Shown here: in pieces, positions 46,957 through 56,925 of the stretch
Layout: each line of letters starts with the position of its first letter
How positions within the stretch are numbered: the stretch's first letter is position 1
Assembly: GCF_928381505.1 (NCBI RefSeq)
Contig: NZ_CAKMSJ010000006.1
Location: 1 to 64,000, forward strand
Direction: 5' to 3'
DNA length: 64,000 nucleotides
From: Rothia endophytica
GTDB lineage: Bacteria > Actinomycetota > Actinomycetes > Actinomycetales > Micrococcaceae
Notes under the pieces: generated by a model
Seen by the model: the letters and a program-made list of their open reading frames with translations, nothing else
Told to the model about the DNA's origin: nothing
Databases searched by the model: none
Made by a program: the position numbers and the translations under genes

Positions 46957-48120
46957 CTAGTTCTTCTTCTCAAGCATGAGGTCAATAAAGCGGTCAAAGA
47001 GGTAGGCTGCGTCGTGGGGACCAGCTGCTGCCTCTGGGTGGTACTGCACAGAGAAAGCTGGGATATCTAGGCAGCGCAACCCTTCAACGACCTGGTCGTT
47101 GAGACCGATGTGTGAAACTTCAACCCTGCCGAACTCAGCGTGGGGAGCTTCAACTGCGCCGTCCAGGGGCGCATCCACTGCAAAGCCGTGGTTCTGGGCG
47201 GTAATTTCGACTTTACCGGTGGTACGATCCATGACCGGCTGGTTGATACCCCGGTGACCGAAGGGAAGCTTGTAGGTGCCAAAGCCCAGGGCCCGGCCAA
47301 GCAGCTGGTTACCAAAGCAGATGCCGAAGAAGGGGGTACCGGTGCGCAGGACGCTCTGAAGCAGGGCAACCTGGTCGTCAGCGGTCGCTGGGTCACCGGG
47401 GCCGTTGGAGAAGAAAACGCCATCCGGCCGGTAGGACTTGATATCTTCTAGGGTGGCAGTTGCCGGTAGGACGTGCACGCGCACCCCTCGCTCAGCAAAA
47501 CGCTTGGGGGTCATGGCTTTAATCCCTAGATCAAGGGCAACCAGGGTTGCCTTGGGCTCCCCCTCCCAGCCCTGGTCGGCTGGTTCAACGGTGTAAGCCT
47601 GATCGATGGATACCGTATCAGCCAGTTTCTGCCCCTGCATCTGGGCGCTCGCCTTGACCTTTTCCACCAGTGATTCGGTTGAAGCCAGTGCCTGCTCGCC
47701 GGTAAAGATACCGGCGCGCATAGCTCCTGCACTCCGCAGGTGGCGGGTCAGTGCACGGGTGTCAATGCCTTGAATGCCAACAATCCCCTGCTCAACAAGC
47801 TCCTCATCTAGAGTGCGCTCTGAGCGCCAATTAGAGGCTCGACGCGCTGCATCACGCACAGCGTAGCCTGAAACCCAAATCTTACGAGATTCGGCATCTT
47901 CTTCGTTGACACCGGTGTTGCCGATGTGGGGCGCAGTCTGCACCACAATCTGGCCCGCATAGGAGGGGTCAGTCAGGGTTTCTTGGTAACCGGTCATGCC
48001 GGTGGAGAATACTGCTTCGCCGAGGGTACTTCCGGTAGCTCCGTAGCTCTGGCCGCGGAATACTGTGCCGTCCTCTAATACGAGAACCGCTGCACGCTCG
48101 CTGGGTGCTAACTGGGTCAT
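46957..48120 (-). CDS. carA: Carbamoyl-phosphate synthase small subunit
   Basis: Glutaminase subunit that channels ammonia to CarB. The C-terminal class I amidotransferase domain (about 200-385) has the nucleophile in [16 protein letters not shown] and the His/Glu pair in [17 protein letters not shown] at 48120 has AGGAAG seven bases upstream; an in-frame extension of 16 codons exists but lacks similarity. Length is 387. Confidence 0.96.
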   Translation of the reverse strand: MTQLAPSERAAVLVLEDGTVFRGQSYGATGSTLGEAVFSTGMTGYQETLTDPSYAGQIVVQTAPHIGNTGVNEEDAESRKIWVSGYAVRDAARRASNWRSERTLDEELVEQGIVGIQGIDTRALTRHLRSAGAMRAGIFTGEQALASTESLVEKVKASAQMQGQKLADTVSIDQAYTVEPADQGWEGEPKATLVALDLGIKAMTPKRFAERGVRVHVLPATATLEDIKSYRPDGVFFSNGPGDPATADDQVALLQSVLRTGTPFFGICFGNQLLGRALGFGTYKLPFGHRGINQPVMDRTTGKVEITAQNHGFAVDAPLDGAVEAPHAEFGRVEVSHIGLNDQVVEGLRCLDIPAFSVQYHPEAAAGPHDAAYLFDRFIDLMLEKKN

Positions 48121-48180
48121 TCGCGTACTTCCTGTCGTAGGTTGGTCGGGTGTGGGGGCTAGCCCCAAAGATTTATAGAT

Positions 48181-48705
48181 TTAGGCAGAAGGCGCCGGTA
48201 GCTCTTCTAGGGCCTGAGGTGCAATCTGCTGAATAGTGGCGAGAACGGTCTTTTTATCGGCTGCAAAACGGGTGCGGAATCCGGTATCAACGGGCGTGCC
48301 GTTGAGATCCCAGGACAGCATCACGAGACCGTTTTTCTCCACGAACTTACCGGCCATGCCGGCCTCTGTTCGTACCGCAAGAATGTCACTGGCTGGTACC
48401 CAGAGGTCTTGAGCGCCATCTCTAGCGATAACCACAGCGTCCTCGAAGATAAAAAGGGTGCCGGCTGCCTTAACACCGAGAGTGTTAGTAGCGATACGGT
48501 CCAGCCAGTCCCCCATGCGGGTGGTAGCAATGTAAACACCGGGGACGGCAAGCAGGCTTTCGGCATCCTCGTATCGGTCAGGGACAGGAGCAAGAACTCC
48601 CGTGCCTTTCTGACGTTTTTGACGCCCCTTCCAGCCAGCCCACATGCCCCAAAATATGAGGGCACAGAGCAGTACTAGAAGAGTTACTGGTAGGAGTCTG
48701 TCCAC
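48181..48705 (-). CDS. Membrane-anchored protein of the pyr operon (Rv1382-like)
   Basis: A 174-residue protein with one N-terminal transmembrane helix (about 4-24), a basic stop-transfer segment (GWKGRQKRQKG) and a C-terminal soluble domain rich in beta strands that recalls PH-like domains. The position between pyrC and carA is the one occupied by Rv1382 in mycobacteria, and similar genes recur there across Actinobacteria. The gaps are 18 and 60 bp. Function is unknown; its fixed place suggests a link to pyrimidine synthesis or simply conserved synteny. Confidence 0.8.
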   Translation of the reverse strand: MDRLLPVTLLVLLCALIFWGMWAGWKGRQKRQKGTGVLAPVPDRYEDAESLLAVPGVYIATTRMGDWLDRIATNTLGVKAAGTLFIFEDAVVIARDGAQDLWVPASDILAVRTEAGMAGKFVEKNGLVMLSWDLNGTPVDTGFRTRFAADKKTVLATIQQIAPQALEELPAPSA

Positions 48706-48723
48706 GAATCTACCTTCGATTCC

Positions 48724-50043
48724 CTAGTTGCCAGAGTGAACCACGGGAGTGGTCAGCTTGCCGTCTTGAACCACCGGGTGACCACCATAGAAGGTTGCCA
48801 TGACGGCGCCTGGGACTTCCAATCCTCGGTAGGGGTTATTTTTGCCCTTGGTCGCTTGAGCCTGTGGGTCAATAGTGCGAGCCGCGGCGGGGTCAACCAA
48901 AACCAGGTTGGCTGGTTCACCGGCTTCCAGAGGACGCCCCTGCCCCGTTGCCAGGCCAATTTCAGCTGGCTTAGTGCTCATAATACGAGCCACATCAGCC
49001 CAGGAGATGAGGCCGGTATCAACCAGGGTTTTCTGGACAATCGACAGCGCCTGCTCAAGCCCGGTCATACCGTTAGCAGCACAGGCCCACTCACAATCCT
49101 TAGATTCGGTGGGGTGAGGCGCGTGATCGGTGCCGATAATATCGATGATTCCGTCCGCAACAGCCTGACGCAGCGCCATAACATCTTCCTCGGTGCGCAG
49201 CGGTGGATTGACCTTATAGACAGGGTCGTAGGTGCGCACGAGCTCATCGGTCAGTAGCAGGTGGTGGGGGGTAGCCTCAGCGGTAACATCAATGCCGCGT
49301 TCTTTAGCCCAGCGAATGATCTCAACCGATCCCTTAGTGGAAAGGTGACAGATATGCAGTCGTGAACCCACATGTTCAGCCAACAGGACGTCCCGGGCAA
49401 TGATGGATTCCTCTGCCACAGCAGGCCAGCCAGCAAGGCCAAGCTCTGCAGAGACTTTGCCTTCGTTCATCTGAGCGCCCTCGGTTAGACGGGGCTCCTG
49501 GGCGTGCTGGGCAACGACACCGTTGAAGGTTTTGACGTATTCAAGGGCTCGCCGCATAAGGGCCGGGTCCCACACGCACATGCCATCATCCGAGAATACT
49601 CGCACTTTGGCGCGAGATTCTGCCATAGCTCCAATCTCAGACAGGCGCTCACCGGCTAGACCTGTAGTAACGGCACCGATGGGCTGCACCTCGGTCCAAC
49701 CTGACTTTCTGCCCAGCTCGTAAACCTGTTCAACAACACCAGCGGTATCGGCTACGGGGTTGGAATTAGCCATAGCGAATACAGCGGTGTAACCTCCCAG
49801 TGCCGCAGCACGGCTACCGGTTTCTACGGTCTCAGCATCTTCTAAGCCTGGTTCCCGCAAATGGGTGTGCAGATCTACGAGACCGGGCAGAGCAATAAGA
49901 CCGGCAGCGTCAATGATGTCTGCTTCAGGCGCTGACAGATCAGCCCCTACTTCGGCAATCAAACCGTCACGAATGAGGATGTCCGCCTCACGTTCGCCCA
50001 GCAGTGAAGCGCCCTTGATGAGATAGGTAGATGGTTTAGTCAC
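48724..50043 (-). CDS. pyrC: Dihydroorotase
   Basis: Zinc amidohydrolase that closes carbamoyl aspartate to dihydroorotate. The metal motif is DLHTHLREPGLEDAE (HxH), with further ligands in HICHLSTKG and GTDHAPH. It is the class I type (439 residues) commonly seen next to pyrB. The product starts MTKPSTYLIKGA. It lies 27 bp after pyrB in the operon. Confidence 0.96.
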   Translation of the reverse strand: MTKPSTYLIKGASLLGEREADILIRDGLIAEVGADLSAPEADIIDAAGLIALPGLVDLHTHLREPGLEDAETVETGSRAAALGGYTAVFAMANSNPVADTAGVVEQVYELGRKSGWTEVQPIGAVTTGLAGERLSEIGAMAESRAKVRVFSDDGMCVWDPALMRRALEYVKTFNGVVAQHAQEPRLTEGAQMNEGKVSAELGLAGWPAVAEESIIARDVLLAEHVGSRLHICHLSTKGSVEIIRWAKERGIDVTAEATPHHLLLTDELVRTYDPVYKVNPPLRTEEDVMALRQAVADGIIDIIGTDHAPHPTESKDCEWACAANGMTGLEQALSIVQKTLVDTGLISWADVARIMSTKPAEIGLATGQGRPLEAGEPANLVLVDPAAARTIDPQAQATKGKNNPYRGLEVPGAVMATFYGGHPVVQDGKLTTPVVHSGN

Positions 50044-50070
50044 GGTGTTCTCTTTTCTTCAATCTAGGGT

Positions 50071-51054
50071 TTAGGCACCGGGGTAAAAGTCGGCTGCTTT
50101 GCCACCGGTCATCAGGAGGTAAAGCGCCGCCATACGCACAGAAACCCCGTTGGTGACCTGTCGTAGCACCCATGAGCGGTCTGAGTCAGCTGCTTCAGCG
50201 CTAATTTCTAGACCCCGGTTCATGGGGCCAGGGTGGAGCACAGCGGTCTCATGGTCCGCGGCGTCCAGGCGAGCGAAACGTTCGGGTGTCAGGCCCCACA
50301 GTCTTGAGTATTCCTCACTGCTGGGGAAGAAGGCGTTATGCATGCGCTCTTTTTGGATGCGCAACATCATGACAGCATCAGCCCCAGATTCAATAGCTTC
50401 ATCGAAGTCATAGAAAATTTGGCAGGGCCAGTCTTCTGTTTCTACCGGCAAAAGAGTAGGTGGAGCGACGAACTTGACCTGTGCCCCCAGAGTTGTCAGA
50501 AGCCAGAGGTTAGAACGCGCCACCCTGGAGTGCAGGATGTCGCCCACTATAGCGACACGCATCCCCTCAAGAGTAAGCCCTCTGGTTTCAGCCCCCGTTG
50601 TTTGGGCACGAAACTGGCGCAGGGTCATAGCATCAAGCAGAGCCTGGGTAGGGTGGGCGTGGGTTCCATCACCGGCATTGAGAACCGGAACATCAATCCA
50701 CCCAGCCTCAGCCAGACGCTGAGGAGCGCCAGAAGCACTGTGCCTAATTACAACAGCATCCGCATTGATGGCAGCAAGGGTCTGAGCTGTATCTTTAAGT
50801 GATTCACCCTTAGAAACAGATGAACCTTTAGCTGAGAAGTTAATGATGTCCGCCGACAGCCGCTTCTCTGCCGCTTCAAAAGAAAGGCGGGTTCTGGTGG
50901 AGTCCTCGAAGAAGAGGTTGACGACAGTGCGTCCCTGAAGAACCGGCAATTTTTTTACTTCGCGCTGACCGATTTCGCCCATGTAGTCGGCTGTATCAAG
51001 GATGTTCAGAGCATCAGCCAGACTCAGGTCTTTAGTATCGAGTAAATGACGCAT
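50071..51054 (-). CDS. pyrB: Aspartate carbamoyltransferase catalytic subunit
   Basis: Transfers the carbamoyl group to aspartate. Carbamoyl-phosphate contacts are in [12 protein letters not shown] (about 49-60) and [13 protein letters not shown], and the aspartate domain has [10 protein letters not shown]. Length 327 is normal. Its ATG overlaps the pyrR stop by one base (TAATG). There is no pyrI regulatory subunit, as usual in Gram-positive bacteria where PyrR controls expression. Confidence 0.96.
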   Translation of the reverse strand: MRHLLDTKDLSLADALNILDTADYMGEIGQREVKKLPVLQGRTVVNLFFEDSTRTRLSFEAAEKRLSADIINFSAKGSSVSKGESLKDTAQTLAAINADAVVIRHSASGAPQRLAEAGWIDVPVLNAGDGTHAHPTQALLDAMTLRQFRAQTTGAETRGLTLEGMRVAIVGDILHSRVARSNLWLLTTLGAQVKFVAPPTLLPVETEDWPCQIFYDFDEAIESGADAVMMLRIQKERMHNAFFPSSEEYSRLWGLTPERFARLDAADHETAVLHPGPMNRGLEISAEAADSDRSWVLRQVTNGVSVRMAALYLLMTGGKAADFYPGA

Positions 51055-51653
51055 TAGAGCTGTTCCCCTGTCTCTGCACCGGGCTGAATAATAACCACCT
51101 GATCGGCTACACCGTCGATGGGCTCCAAGAGAACTTTGACCGATTCATCTGAGTTCGTGGGTAGATTTTTGCCCACGTGATCAGCCCTGATGGGTAGTTG
51201 GCGGTGGCCCCTATCAACAAGAACTGCCAGGCGCACGCAGGCGGGGCGTCCGTAATCCTGTAAAGCGTCAAGGGCTGCACGAATAGTACGGCCAGAGAAA
51301 AGGACGTCATCAATCAGGTAAACATTTTTACCGTCAAGGCCAAGAGGTGGCAGACGTGTAGGTTCGGGGGTTCGCCCTGGCTTAGAACGCAAATCGTCAC
51401 GATACATCGTTATATCGAGCTGTCCCAGCGACATTGCCGGGTTGAATGATGCATCAGTATCTGAGATTTTTTGGGCTAGTCGCTGAGCTAGCGGGTAACC
51501 GCGGCGGGGTATACCCAAGATGACCAGGTTCTGGGCACCCCTATTAGCCTCAAGAATTTCATGCGCTATTCGGGTTAGCGCGCGATCGATGTCGGCAGAT
51601 TCCAGAATCACACGTTGTGACCCTGCTGAAGATACACTTCTGGTATCGCTCAT
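51054..51653 (-). CDS. pyrR: Pyrimidine regulator PyrR / uracil phosphoribosyltransferase
   Basis: RNA-binding regulator with weak uracil phosphoribosyltransferase activity. The PRPP-binding motif is [21 protein letters not shown] (about 97-117). [12 protein letters not shown] and DITMYRDDL are also family-typical. Length 199 is normal. It heads the pyr operon, with a PyrR-binding RNA element immediately upstream, so the operon is autoregulated by UMP/UTP level. Confidence 0.96.
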   Translation of the reverse strand: MSDTRSVSSAGSQRVILESADIDRALTRIAHEILEANRGAQNLVILGIPRRGYPLAQRLAQKISDTDASFNPAMSLGQLDITMYRDDLRSKPGRTPEPTRLPPLGLDGKNVYLIDDVLFSGRTIRAALDALQDYGRPACVRLAVLVDRGHRQLPIRADHVGKNLPTNSDESVKVLLEPIDGVADQVVIIQPGAETGEQL

Positions 51654-51661
51654 TGGTCGCC

Positions 51662-51697
51662 GGCCTCCTTCCCCGCCTCACAGGACGGACTTAAAGG
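51662..51697 (-). promoter_or_regulatory. PyrR-binding mRNA element
   Basis: On the minus strand CCTTTAAGTCCGTCC is followed by TGTGAGGCGGGG and AAGGAGG. This closely matches the conserved PyrR-binding loop (TTTAA ... GAGAGGC ... AAGG type). The AAGGAGG part is also the pyrR ribosome-binding site, 11 bp before the ATG. No terminator/antiterminator pair is evident, so control is likely translational, as described in mycobacteria. Confidence 0.85.
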
Positions 51698-51795
51698 TTG
51701 CTGTCGTGAACCAAACTTATCATGCGCGTCTCTTCATACAAAGTGTTGCTCGCTGTATAAAACACCAAGCCATACCTTGTGAAGCATTAAGACAC

Positions 51796-51825
51796 AAAAA
51801 GTGCCGCACCGAAAAGGTGCGGCAC
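51796..51825 (-). terminator. Terminator of the alaS-to-nusB gene run
   Basis: A perfect 10-bp stem GTGCCGCACC / GGTGCGGCAC with loop GAAAA and, on the minus strand, five T residues directly after (51800-51796). It lies 10 bp past nusB. Confidence 0.95.
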
Positions 51826-51835
51826 TCATGAGCAG

Positions 51836-52246
51836 TTAAGCAAGGAGAGTTGGTTTAACCTGGCGCAAGCGGTCTAGCAAACCGTTGACGAACTTGGGTG
51901 AGTCGTCGGTGGAGAGCATGCGTGCCAGACCAGTTGCTTCTGAAATGGCAACGGCATCAGGAATCTCATCATTGAAGAGGAGTTCCCAAGCGCCAATCAG
52001 TAGAACAATACGGTCTACGCTGGGCATACGGTCCATGGTCCAGTCCTGTGAGTATGTCTCAATGTACTCACGGATTTCCTCTTCACGGTCACGAACCCCT
52101 CGAACAATCTGCTCAGAGTAGAGGGATATTTGCGCTGAGGTATGAAGCCTGCGACTGGTGAGAACATCAATCACGCCCTCACCGCGCTGCTCAGCCTCAA
52201 AAAGAACCTCTAGCGCGCGAAGTCTAGCTTTAGTTCTTGAATTCAT
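51836..52246 (-). CDS. nusB: Transcription antitermination factor NusB
   Basis: All-helical RNA-binding protein that pairs with S10 (NusE) on boxA of rRNA operons. The family motifs RALEVLFEAEQRG at the N-terminus and SVDRIVLLIGAWELLF in the middle are clear. Length 136 is typical. Its ATG overlaps the efp stop by one base, and a strong terminator follows. Confidence 0.95.
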   Translation of the reverse strand: MNSRTKARLRALEVLFEAEQRGEGVIDVLTSRRLHTSAQISLYSEQIVRGVRDREEEIREYIETYSQDWTMDRMPSVDRIVLLIGAWELLFNDEIPDAVAISEATGLARMLSTDDSPKFVNGLLDRLRQVKPTLLA

Positions 52247-52809
52247 TAGTCGTTGACGCGACCGAGGTAATCGCCGGTACGGGTATCAACCTTAACCTTG
52301 GTGCCAGTCTCTAGGAAGAGTGGGACCTGAATTTCAGCACCGGTCTCAACGGTTGCGGGCTTGGTACCGCCGGTTGAGCGGTCACCCTGTAGACCGGGTT
52401 CAGTGTAGGTGATTTCGAGAACGACTGAGGCGGGAAGCTCAATGTAGAGAGGTGAGCCTTCATGCATTGCGATAGTTGTAGTCTGGTTCTCCAGCATGAA
52501 CTTAGCGGCATCACCAACAACGGTCTCTGAAACGTTGATCTGGTCGTAAGTCTTCATGTCCATGAAGACGTAGTCGGTACCGTCCTGGTAGAGGTACTGG
52601 TAATCAGAGCGATCAACGGTTGCAGTTTCGACCTTAGCACCAGCGTTGAAAGTCTTATCAACTACCTTGCCGGAGGTCACGTTACGCATCTTGGTGCGCA
52701 CGAATGCGCCACCCTTACCGGGCTTGACGTGCTGAAACTCAACGATGGACCAGAGGTTTCCATCAATCTTGAGAACAACACCGTTCTTGATATCTGCGGT
52801 AGTAGCCAA
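52246..52809 (-). CDS. efp: Elongation factor P
   Basis: Relieves ribosome stalling at polyproline. Three beta-barrel domains fit within 187 residues, the standard length. The tip loop reads [11 protein letters not shown] with Lys32 at the functional position, and [16 protein letters not shown] is family-typical. I chose TTG at 52809, which has GAGGAG six bases upstream and gives a product starting ATTADIKNG as in relatives; the ORF otherwise extends nine codons. No EpmA, EpmB or YmfI-type modification gene is nearby. Confidence 0.95.
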   Translation of the reverse strand: MATTADIKNGVVLKIDGNLWSIVEFQHVKPGKGGAFVRTKMRNVTSGKVVDKTFNAGAKVETATVDRSDYQYLYQDGTDYVFMDMKTYDQINVSETVVGDAAKFMLENQTTTIAMHEGSPLYIELPASVVLEITYTEPGLQGDRSTGGTKPATVETGAEIQVPLFLETGTKVKVDTRTGDYLGRVND

Positions 52810-52968
52810 CAGACGCTCCTCACAATAAATTTTCAATAAGCATGGGGTAAACCGTGCTCAAGTCTACCTGCTCACTCCCCTACTTGCTTCAACCAGGGGT
52901 GAGTTTTTCACCTCAGAGCTGTTCCCTTGTTACAGATAGGCTAACCACCCTGCAGTTGCACCCTATTT

Positions 52969-54063
52969 CTACTCAGCTATTTCTTGGTAGGTCGCAAAAA
53001 GGATTGACTCTTCAGGTACTTCATAGATGCGGGGCTTACCCAGACCTTCCAACACAACAAACCGCAGCAGGTTACCGCGAGTTTTCTTGTCACGACGCAT
53101 CGTTTCAAGAAGCTTGCTCCAGCGATCTGCCGGGTAGCTAACCGGTAACCCTAACGACTCGCAGATGGCCCGTGTACGGTCCACCGTGGCTTCGTCCAGG
53201 TAACCGGCTGCCAGTGACAGCTCTGCAGCAAAGACCATGCCCACAGCAACCGCAGCACCGTGACGCCACTGGTAGCGCTCGGCATGCTCGATAGCGTGGC
53301 CCAGCGTGTGACCGTAGTTCAAGAACTCCCTACGCCCGCTCTCTTTAAGGTCTTCCGAGACAACATCAGCTTTTACCCTGATCGACCGTTCAATCAGCTC
53401 GCGAACGACCAGAGACTGAGAATCCCTGATCTTCTCGGGGTTATCTTCAATCAGTTTCAGAATCTCTGGGTCAGCAATAAACCCACACTTAACGACTTCA
53501 GCCATGCCGGTGAGCAATTCGTTTTCAGGCAGGGTTCTGAGCACACCCAGTTCGCAGAGGACGGCAGCGGGCGGGTAAAAGGCACCCACCAGGTTCTTAC
53601 CCTCAGCGGTATTGATGCCGGTTTTACCCCCCACCGCGGCGTCCACCATGCCTAGGAGTGTAGTGGGGATATGAATAACCCTGATGCCCCTGAGCCAGGT
53701 GGCTGCAACGAAGCCCGCGACATCGCTCACGGACCCGCCGCCCACTGAAATAATGGCGTCAGTGCGGGTGAAATCGTTCTGCCCCAATACCTTCCAGCAG
53801 AAGGCGGCAACCTGAATATGTTTGCCCTCCTCAGCATCAGGAATCTCTGCTGAAAAGGCTTCAAAACCAGCCTTGCGCATATCTTCCATCACGAGCTCAC
53901 CGGTCGACCGCAGAGCACGCGGGTGGATCACCAAGATACGCTGGGTGCGCTGGCCTAAGATACCCGGGATTTCTCCCAGCAAATTATGCCCTACCAGCAC
54001 ATCGTAATTTTCTGATGCTTGGCTGCCGGTCACGCTGATGCGGGTGCTAGCTTCGGTGCTCAT
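52969..54063 (-). CDS. aroB: 3-dehydroquinate synthase
   Basis: Second step of the shikimate pathway, NAD- and metal-dependent. NAD-binding GGGSVSDVAGFVAATWLRG (about 105-123), the metal-ligand region with GMAEVVKCGFIADPE, and the histidines in NYGHTLGHAIEH are present. Length 364 is normal. The start codon overlaps the aroK stop by four bases. Confidence 0.96.
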   Translation of the reverse strand: MSTEASTRISVTGSQASENYDVLVGHNLLGEIPGILGQRTQRILVIHPRALRSTGELVMEDMRKAGFEAFSAEIPDAEEGKHIQVAAFCWKVLGQNDFTRTDAIISVGGGSVSDVAGFVAATWLRGIRVIHIPTTLLGMVDAAVGGKTGINTAEGKNLVGAFYPPAAVLCELGVLRTLPENELLTGMAEVVKCGFIADPEILKLIEDNPEKIRDSQSLVVRELIERSIRVKADVVSEDLKESGRREFLNYGHTLGHAIEHAERYQWRHGAAVAVGMVFAAELSLAAGYLDEATVDRTRAICESLGLPVSYPADRWSKLLETMRRDKKTRGNLLRFVVLEGLGKPRIYEVPEESILFATYQEIAE

Positions 54064-54680
54064 ACCTGCCCTTTTCTGGATCGAAGAATAAAGTTCTGAA
54101 TTTCAGCTGCCATATCTGAGATACTGCGACCACCCCTGGCATCCAAGGTGTAGCTGGCCAGTTCTTCAAAACGCTCACGTCGAGCTTCAAAAATTTCCGA
54201 CCATTTTTCAATTGGATTGGGTTGCAAAAGCGGGCGTGCCCGCCCGTGGATAATACGCGGTGCAACGGTCTCTGCATCAACCTTGATGTAAATAACCGTT
54301 TCTTGCCGCAGGAGCTCCGCCGTTTCAGGCGTCATAGGAGCTCCCCCACCCAAAGAGAAAATAGTGTTCCTTCGGGACGGGGACGTCAGGACCTCACGAA
54401 TAACTTCAGCCTCCATGCGCCTAAACTCATCTTCACCGAAGTCAGTGAAGATTTGAGAGACTTCACCGTATTTATCAACGATGAGGTGATCAGAGTCAAT
54501 AAACTCATAACCATAAAAGCGCGCGAGGTGCGTACCGATGTAGGATTTACCGGCTGCCATGGGACCGATAATAACCACCGGTCGGGATTTCTCGATGTAG
54601 GTTTCTTGAACCTCGCGCACCTGGTTGGGCGCAAGCCCTCCGGTCATATCGATCGCGTGTTCACGGGATCGGGGGGTCAT
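54060..54680 (-). CDS. aroK: Shikimate kinase
   Basis: Phosphorylates shikimate. The P-loop is IGPMAAGKSYIG (about 37-48), followed by the shikimate-binding FIDSDHLIVDKYG, FSLGGGAPM and a lid arginine region. The 206 residues include an N-terminal extension of about 30 before the kinase fold; an internal start further in cannot be excluded, but ATG 54680 follows the aroC stop by only three bases. It is coupled to aroB. Confidence 0.93.
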   Translation of the reverse strand: MTPRSREHAIDMTGGLAPNQVREVQETYIEKSRPVVIIGPMAAGKSYIGTHLARFYGYEFIDSDHLIVDKYGEVSQIFTDFGEDEFRRMEAEVIREVLTSPSRRNTIFSLGGGAPMTPETAELLRQETVIYIKVDAETVAPRIIHGRARPLLQPNPIEKWSEIFEARRERFEELASYTLDARGGRSISDMAAEIQNFILRSRKGQV

Positions 54681-54683
54681 GGT

Positions 54684-55898
54684 TTAGCTGTCCCATCCAG
54701 CCACGTTAGACTCCCAGGCTAAAGACTCAGGGATAGCTGATAGGTAGGACTCCATATTGCGGCGGGTCTCAGCGATATTGTCGCCACCGAACTTTTCAAG
54801 AGCCGCGTCAGCCAGCACCAGAGCCACCATAGCTTCGGCAACCACGCCTGCAGCAGGAACAGCACAAACGTCAGAGCGCTGGTGGTGGGCTGTAGCTGCC
54901 TCACCCGTTGAAGTGTCGATGGTAGCAAGCGCCTTAGGTACGGTAGCAATTGGCTTCATGGCAGCGCGTACGCGCAGAAGGTCACCGATGCTCATACCAC
55001 CTTCTATGCCTCCGGCACGGTTTGACTGGCGGGTCACGCCATTCTCACCCGGCACGATTTCATCGTGAGCGCGGGTTCCGGGGCGGGCAGCGGTAAGGAA
55101 ACCGTCGCCAACTTCAACACCCTTGATTGCCTGAATACCCATGAGCGCCGCAGCCAGACGAGCATCGAGTCGGCGATCCCAGTGGACGTAAGAACCTAGC
55201 CCAGGGGGCATACCGTAGGCAAGAACCTCAACCACGCCGCCCAGCGTTTCGCCGTCTTTGTGGGCACGGTCGATGGTCTCAACCATGGCATCACTGGCTT
55301 CCTTATCGAAGCAACGCAGTGGGTCAGCATCCAGGTATTCAAGGTCCGAAGGTAGCGGACGCGCCGCGTCCACGGGTGCAGCCACCTCAGCGATAGCGGT
55401 GGTATGGCTTACCAACGAGATGCCGAGTGACTTCAATATTTGAGAAGCAACAACGCCCAGAGCAACACGGGTTGCGGTTTCGCGGGCTGAAGCGCGCTCC
55501 AGTACGGGGCGGGACTCAGCGAAGTCATACTTCTGCATACCGGCAAAATCGGCGTGGCCGGGGCGCGGGCGTGTCAGTGCAGCATTCCGGGCACGGCCTT
55601 CAATCAGAGCGGGGTCAACAGGGTCAGATGACATCACATCTTTCCACTTGGGCCACTCGGTATTAGCAATTTCAATGGCAACCGGCCCGCCCTGGGTAAT
55701 CCCATGACGGACGCCGCCAAGAATGCGTACACGGTCCTCTTCGAATTTCATGCGGGCGCCACGGCCATACCCTAGCCGTCGGCGGGCCAGAGCGTCACTT
55801 ACCATAGCGCTGGTGAGCTCGACTCCGGCTGGTACACCTTCGATGATTCCTACCAGTGCCTCACCGTGTGATTCACCGGCTGATAGCCAACGTAGCAT
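54684..55898 (-). CDS. aroC: Chorismate synthase
   Basis: Final shikimate-pathway step, requiring reduced FMN. The three family signatures are visible: [18 protein letters not shown] near the start, [13 protein letters not shown] [15 protein letters not shown] (about 138-152), and [15 protein letters not shown]. Length 404 is normal. It starts 91 bp after aroE, a gap that may hold a promoter, and leads aroC-aroK-aroB. Confidence 0.96.
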   Translation of the reverse strand: MLRWLSAGESHGEALVGIIEGVPAGVELTSAMVSDALARRRLGYGRGARMKFEEDRVRILGGVRHGITQGGPVAIEIANTEWPKWKDVMSSDPVDPALIEGRARNAALTRPRPGHADFAGMQKYDFAESRPVLERASARETATRVALGVVASQILKSLGISLVSHTTAIAEVAAPVDAARPLPSDLEYLDADPLRCFDKEASDAMVETIDRAHKDGETLGGVVEVLAYGMPPGLGSYVHWDRRLDARLAAALMGIQAIKGVEVGDGFLTAARPGTRAHDEIVPGENGVTRQSNRAGGIEGGMSIGDLLRVRAAMKPIATVPKALATIDTSTGEAATAHHQRSDVCAVPAAGVVAEAMVALVLADAALEKFGGDNIAETRRNMESYLSAIPESLAWESNVAGWDS

Positions 55899-55989
55899 CT
55901 GCCACCTTCATTCGTCTGTCGTATGTATTGTTTCTAAGATTTTCAAACTTAACCGGTTGGTGCAAACCGGGGCCGTTATTTGGGACTTT

Positions 55990-56925
55990 TTAGGAGCGAA
56001 TTAGCTTGAGAGGATCCCAGACCATCTGCGGTGAAATCTCAGCCGGAGGTAGCCCAACGGCACTGCGCATCGCCTCTATCACCTTATCTTCGCTCGGCAA
56101 CCGCTCTTCTAAGTTACGCCCCGTGAATAGCTTGACCTGGTCAACTGCCTGATACATCAGCATTTCTAGGCCAGAGGTTACCTTTCCACCTCTTTCTTGC
56201 CAGCGCTGAGCAAGAGGTGAGGGCCAAGGATCGTAGGTGACATCGAGCAGAACCCCCAACTGCGACCTCAGGGGCGAGGTCGTGTCAGACACTAGGTGGT
56301 CAGCCGCACCGGCTGGCAGAGTACAGATACAGACTTCGTAAAGTGAACACTGGTGAGAAAAAGCTTCTATAGGCTCAAACTGCACAGTAACGCCTAGCCT
56401 CTGAGCCGTCTCCACGACACTTTGAGCTCGGTCAGGGTTTCGCACAAAAACGTCTACCCTCTTAAGCCCCAGGTAGGCTAAAGCGGCGAGGGCCGCGGTC
56501 GCTGTGCCTCCCCCGCCAATAATTGCTCCGGTTTGCACTTCTGCTGGGGCACCAGCGGTCTTCAGAGCATTCACGATCCCTGATACATCGGTGTTGTGCC
56601 CCCAAGCGCTCCACCCCTTAACACCCTTTCTCCAGTAAATGGTGTTAACTACACCGACTGCCTGGGCAAAGGGAGTTAGCTCGTCCAAGTAGTCTAGGAC
56701 GGCTGTTTTGAGCGGCATAGTCACAGAGAAACCGCAGGTGTCGTCGTGGGGACCGTGCTGGGCAAAAACCGCAGGCAGATCTTCCCCCTGCGTCTCTTGA
56801 CGCTGGTATTCAATAGGTTCGCCCAGGGCACTGTAAGCAGCTTGGTGGAGGAGCGGAGACTTGCTATGGCTAATGGGAGACCCCAAGACAAACGCCTTGG
56901 GGCCCACACCTGACAGAAGGGTCAT
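55990..56925 (-). CDS. aroE: Shikimate dehydrogenase family protein
   Basis: Reduces 3-dehydroshikimate to shikimate with NADPH. The substrate-binding motif is LGSPISHSKSPLLHQAAY (about 14-31), the catalytic lysine is in VTMPLKTAVLDYLDE, and the nucleotide-binding loop is GGGGTATAALAALAYLG. Length 311 is slightly above the usual 270-290. The ATG directly follows the mltG stop. The tight cluster with the other aro genes supports the shikimate role over a quinate one. Confidence 0.9.
   Translation of the reverse strand: MTLLSGVGPKAFVLGSPISHSKSPLLHQAAYSALGEPIEYQRQETQGEDLPAVFAQHGPHDDTCGFSVTMPLKTAVLDYLDELTPFAQAVGVVNTIYWRKGVKGWSAWGHNTDVSGIVNALKTAGAPAEVQTGAIIGGGGTATAALAALAYLGLKRVDVFVRNPDRAQSVVETAQRLGVTVQFEPIEAFSHQCSLYEVCICTLPAGAADHLVSDTTSPLRSQLGVLLDVTYDPWPSPLAQRWQERGGKVTSGLEMLMYQAVDQVKLFTGRNLEERLPSEDKVIEAMRSAVGLPPAEISPQMVWDPLKLIRS

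Noticed and set aside
47250..47330. Altered CarA active site (GICFGNQ in place of GICLGHQ)
   Set aside because: The nucleophilic cysteine and the downstream His/Glu are present, and the variant looks like a normal family difference.
48736..49257. 173-codon plus-strand ORF
   Set aside because: It is antisense to pyrC, which carries all dihydroorotase motifs.
52869..52905. Hairpin CTCAC...GTGAG with TTTTT between aroB and efp
   Set aside because: The T-run follows the hairpin only on the plus strand, where no gene is transcribed into it. On the minus strand it has no terminator features.
54222..54722. 166-codon plus-strand ORF
   Set aside because: It is antisense to aroK and the aroC end, with no domain.
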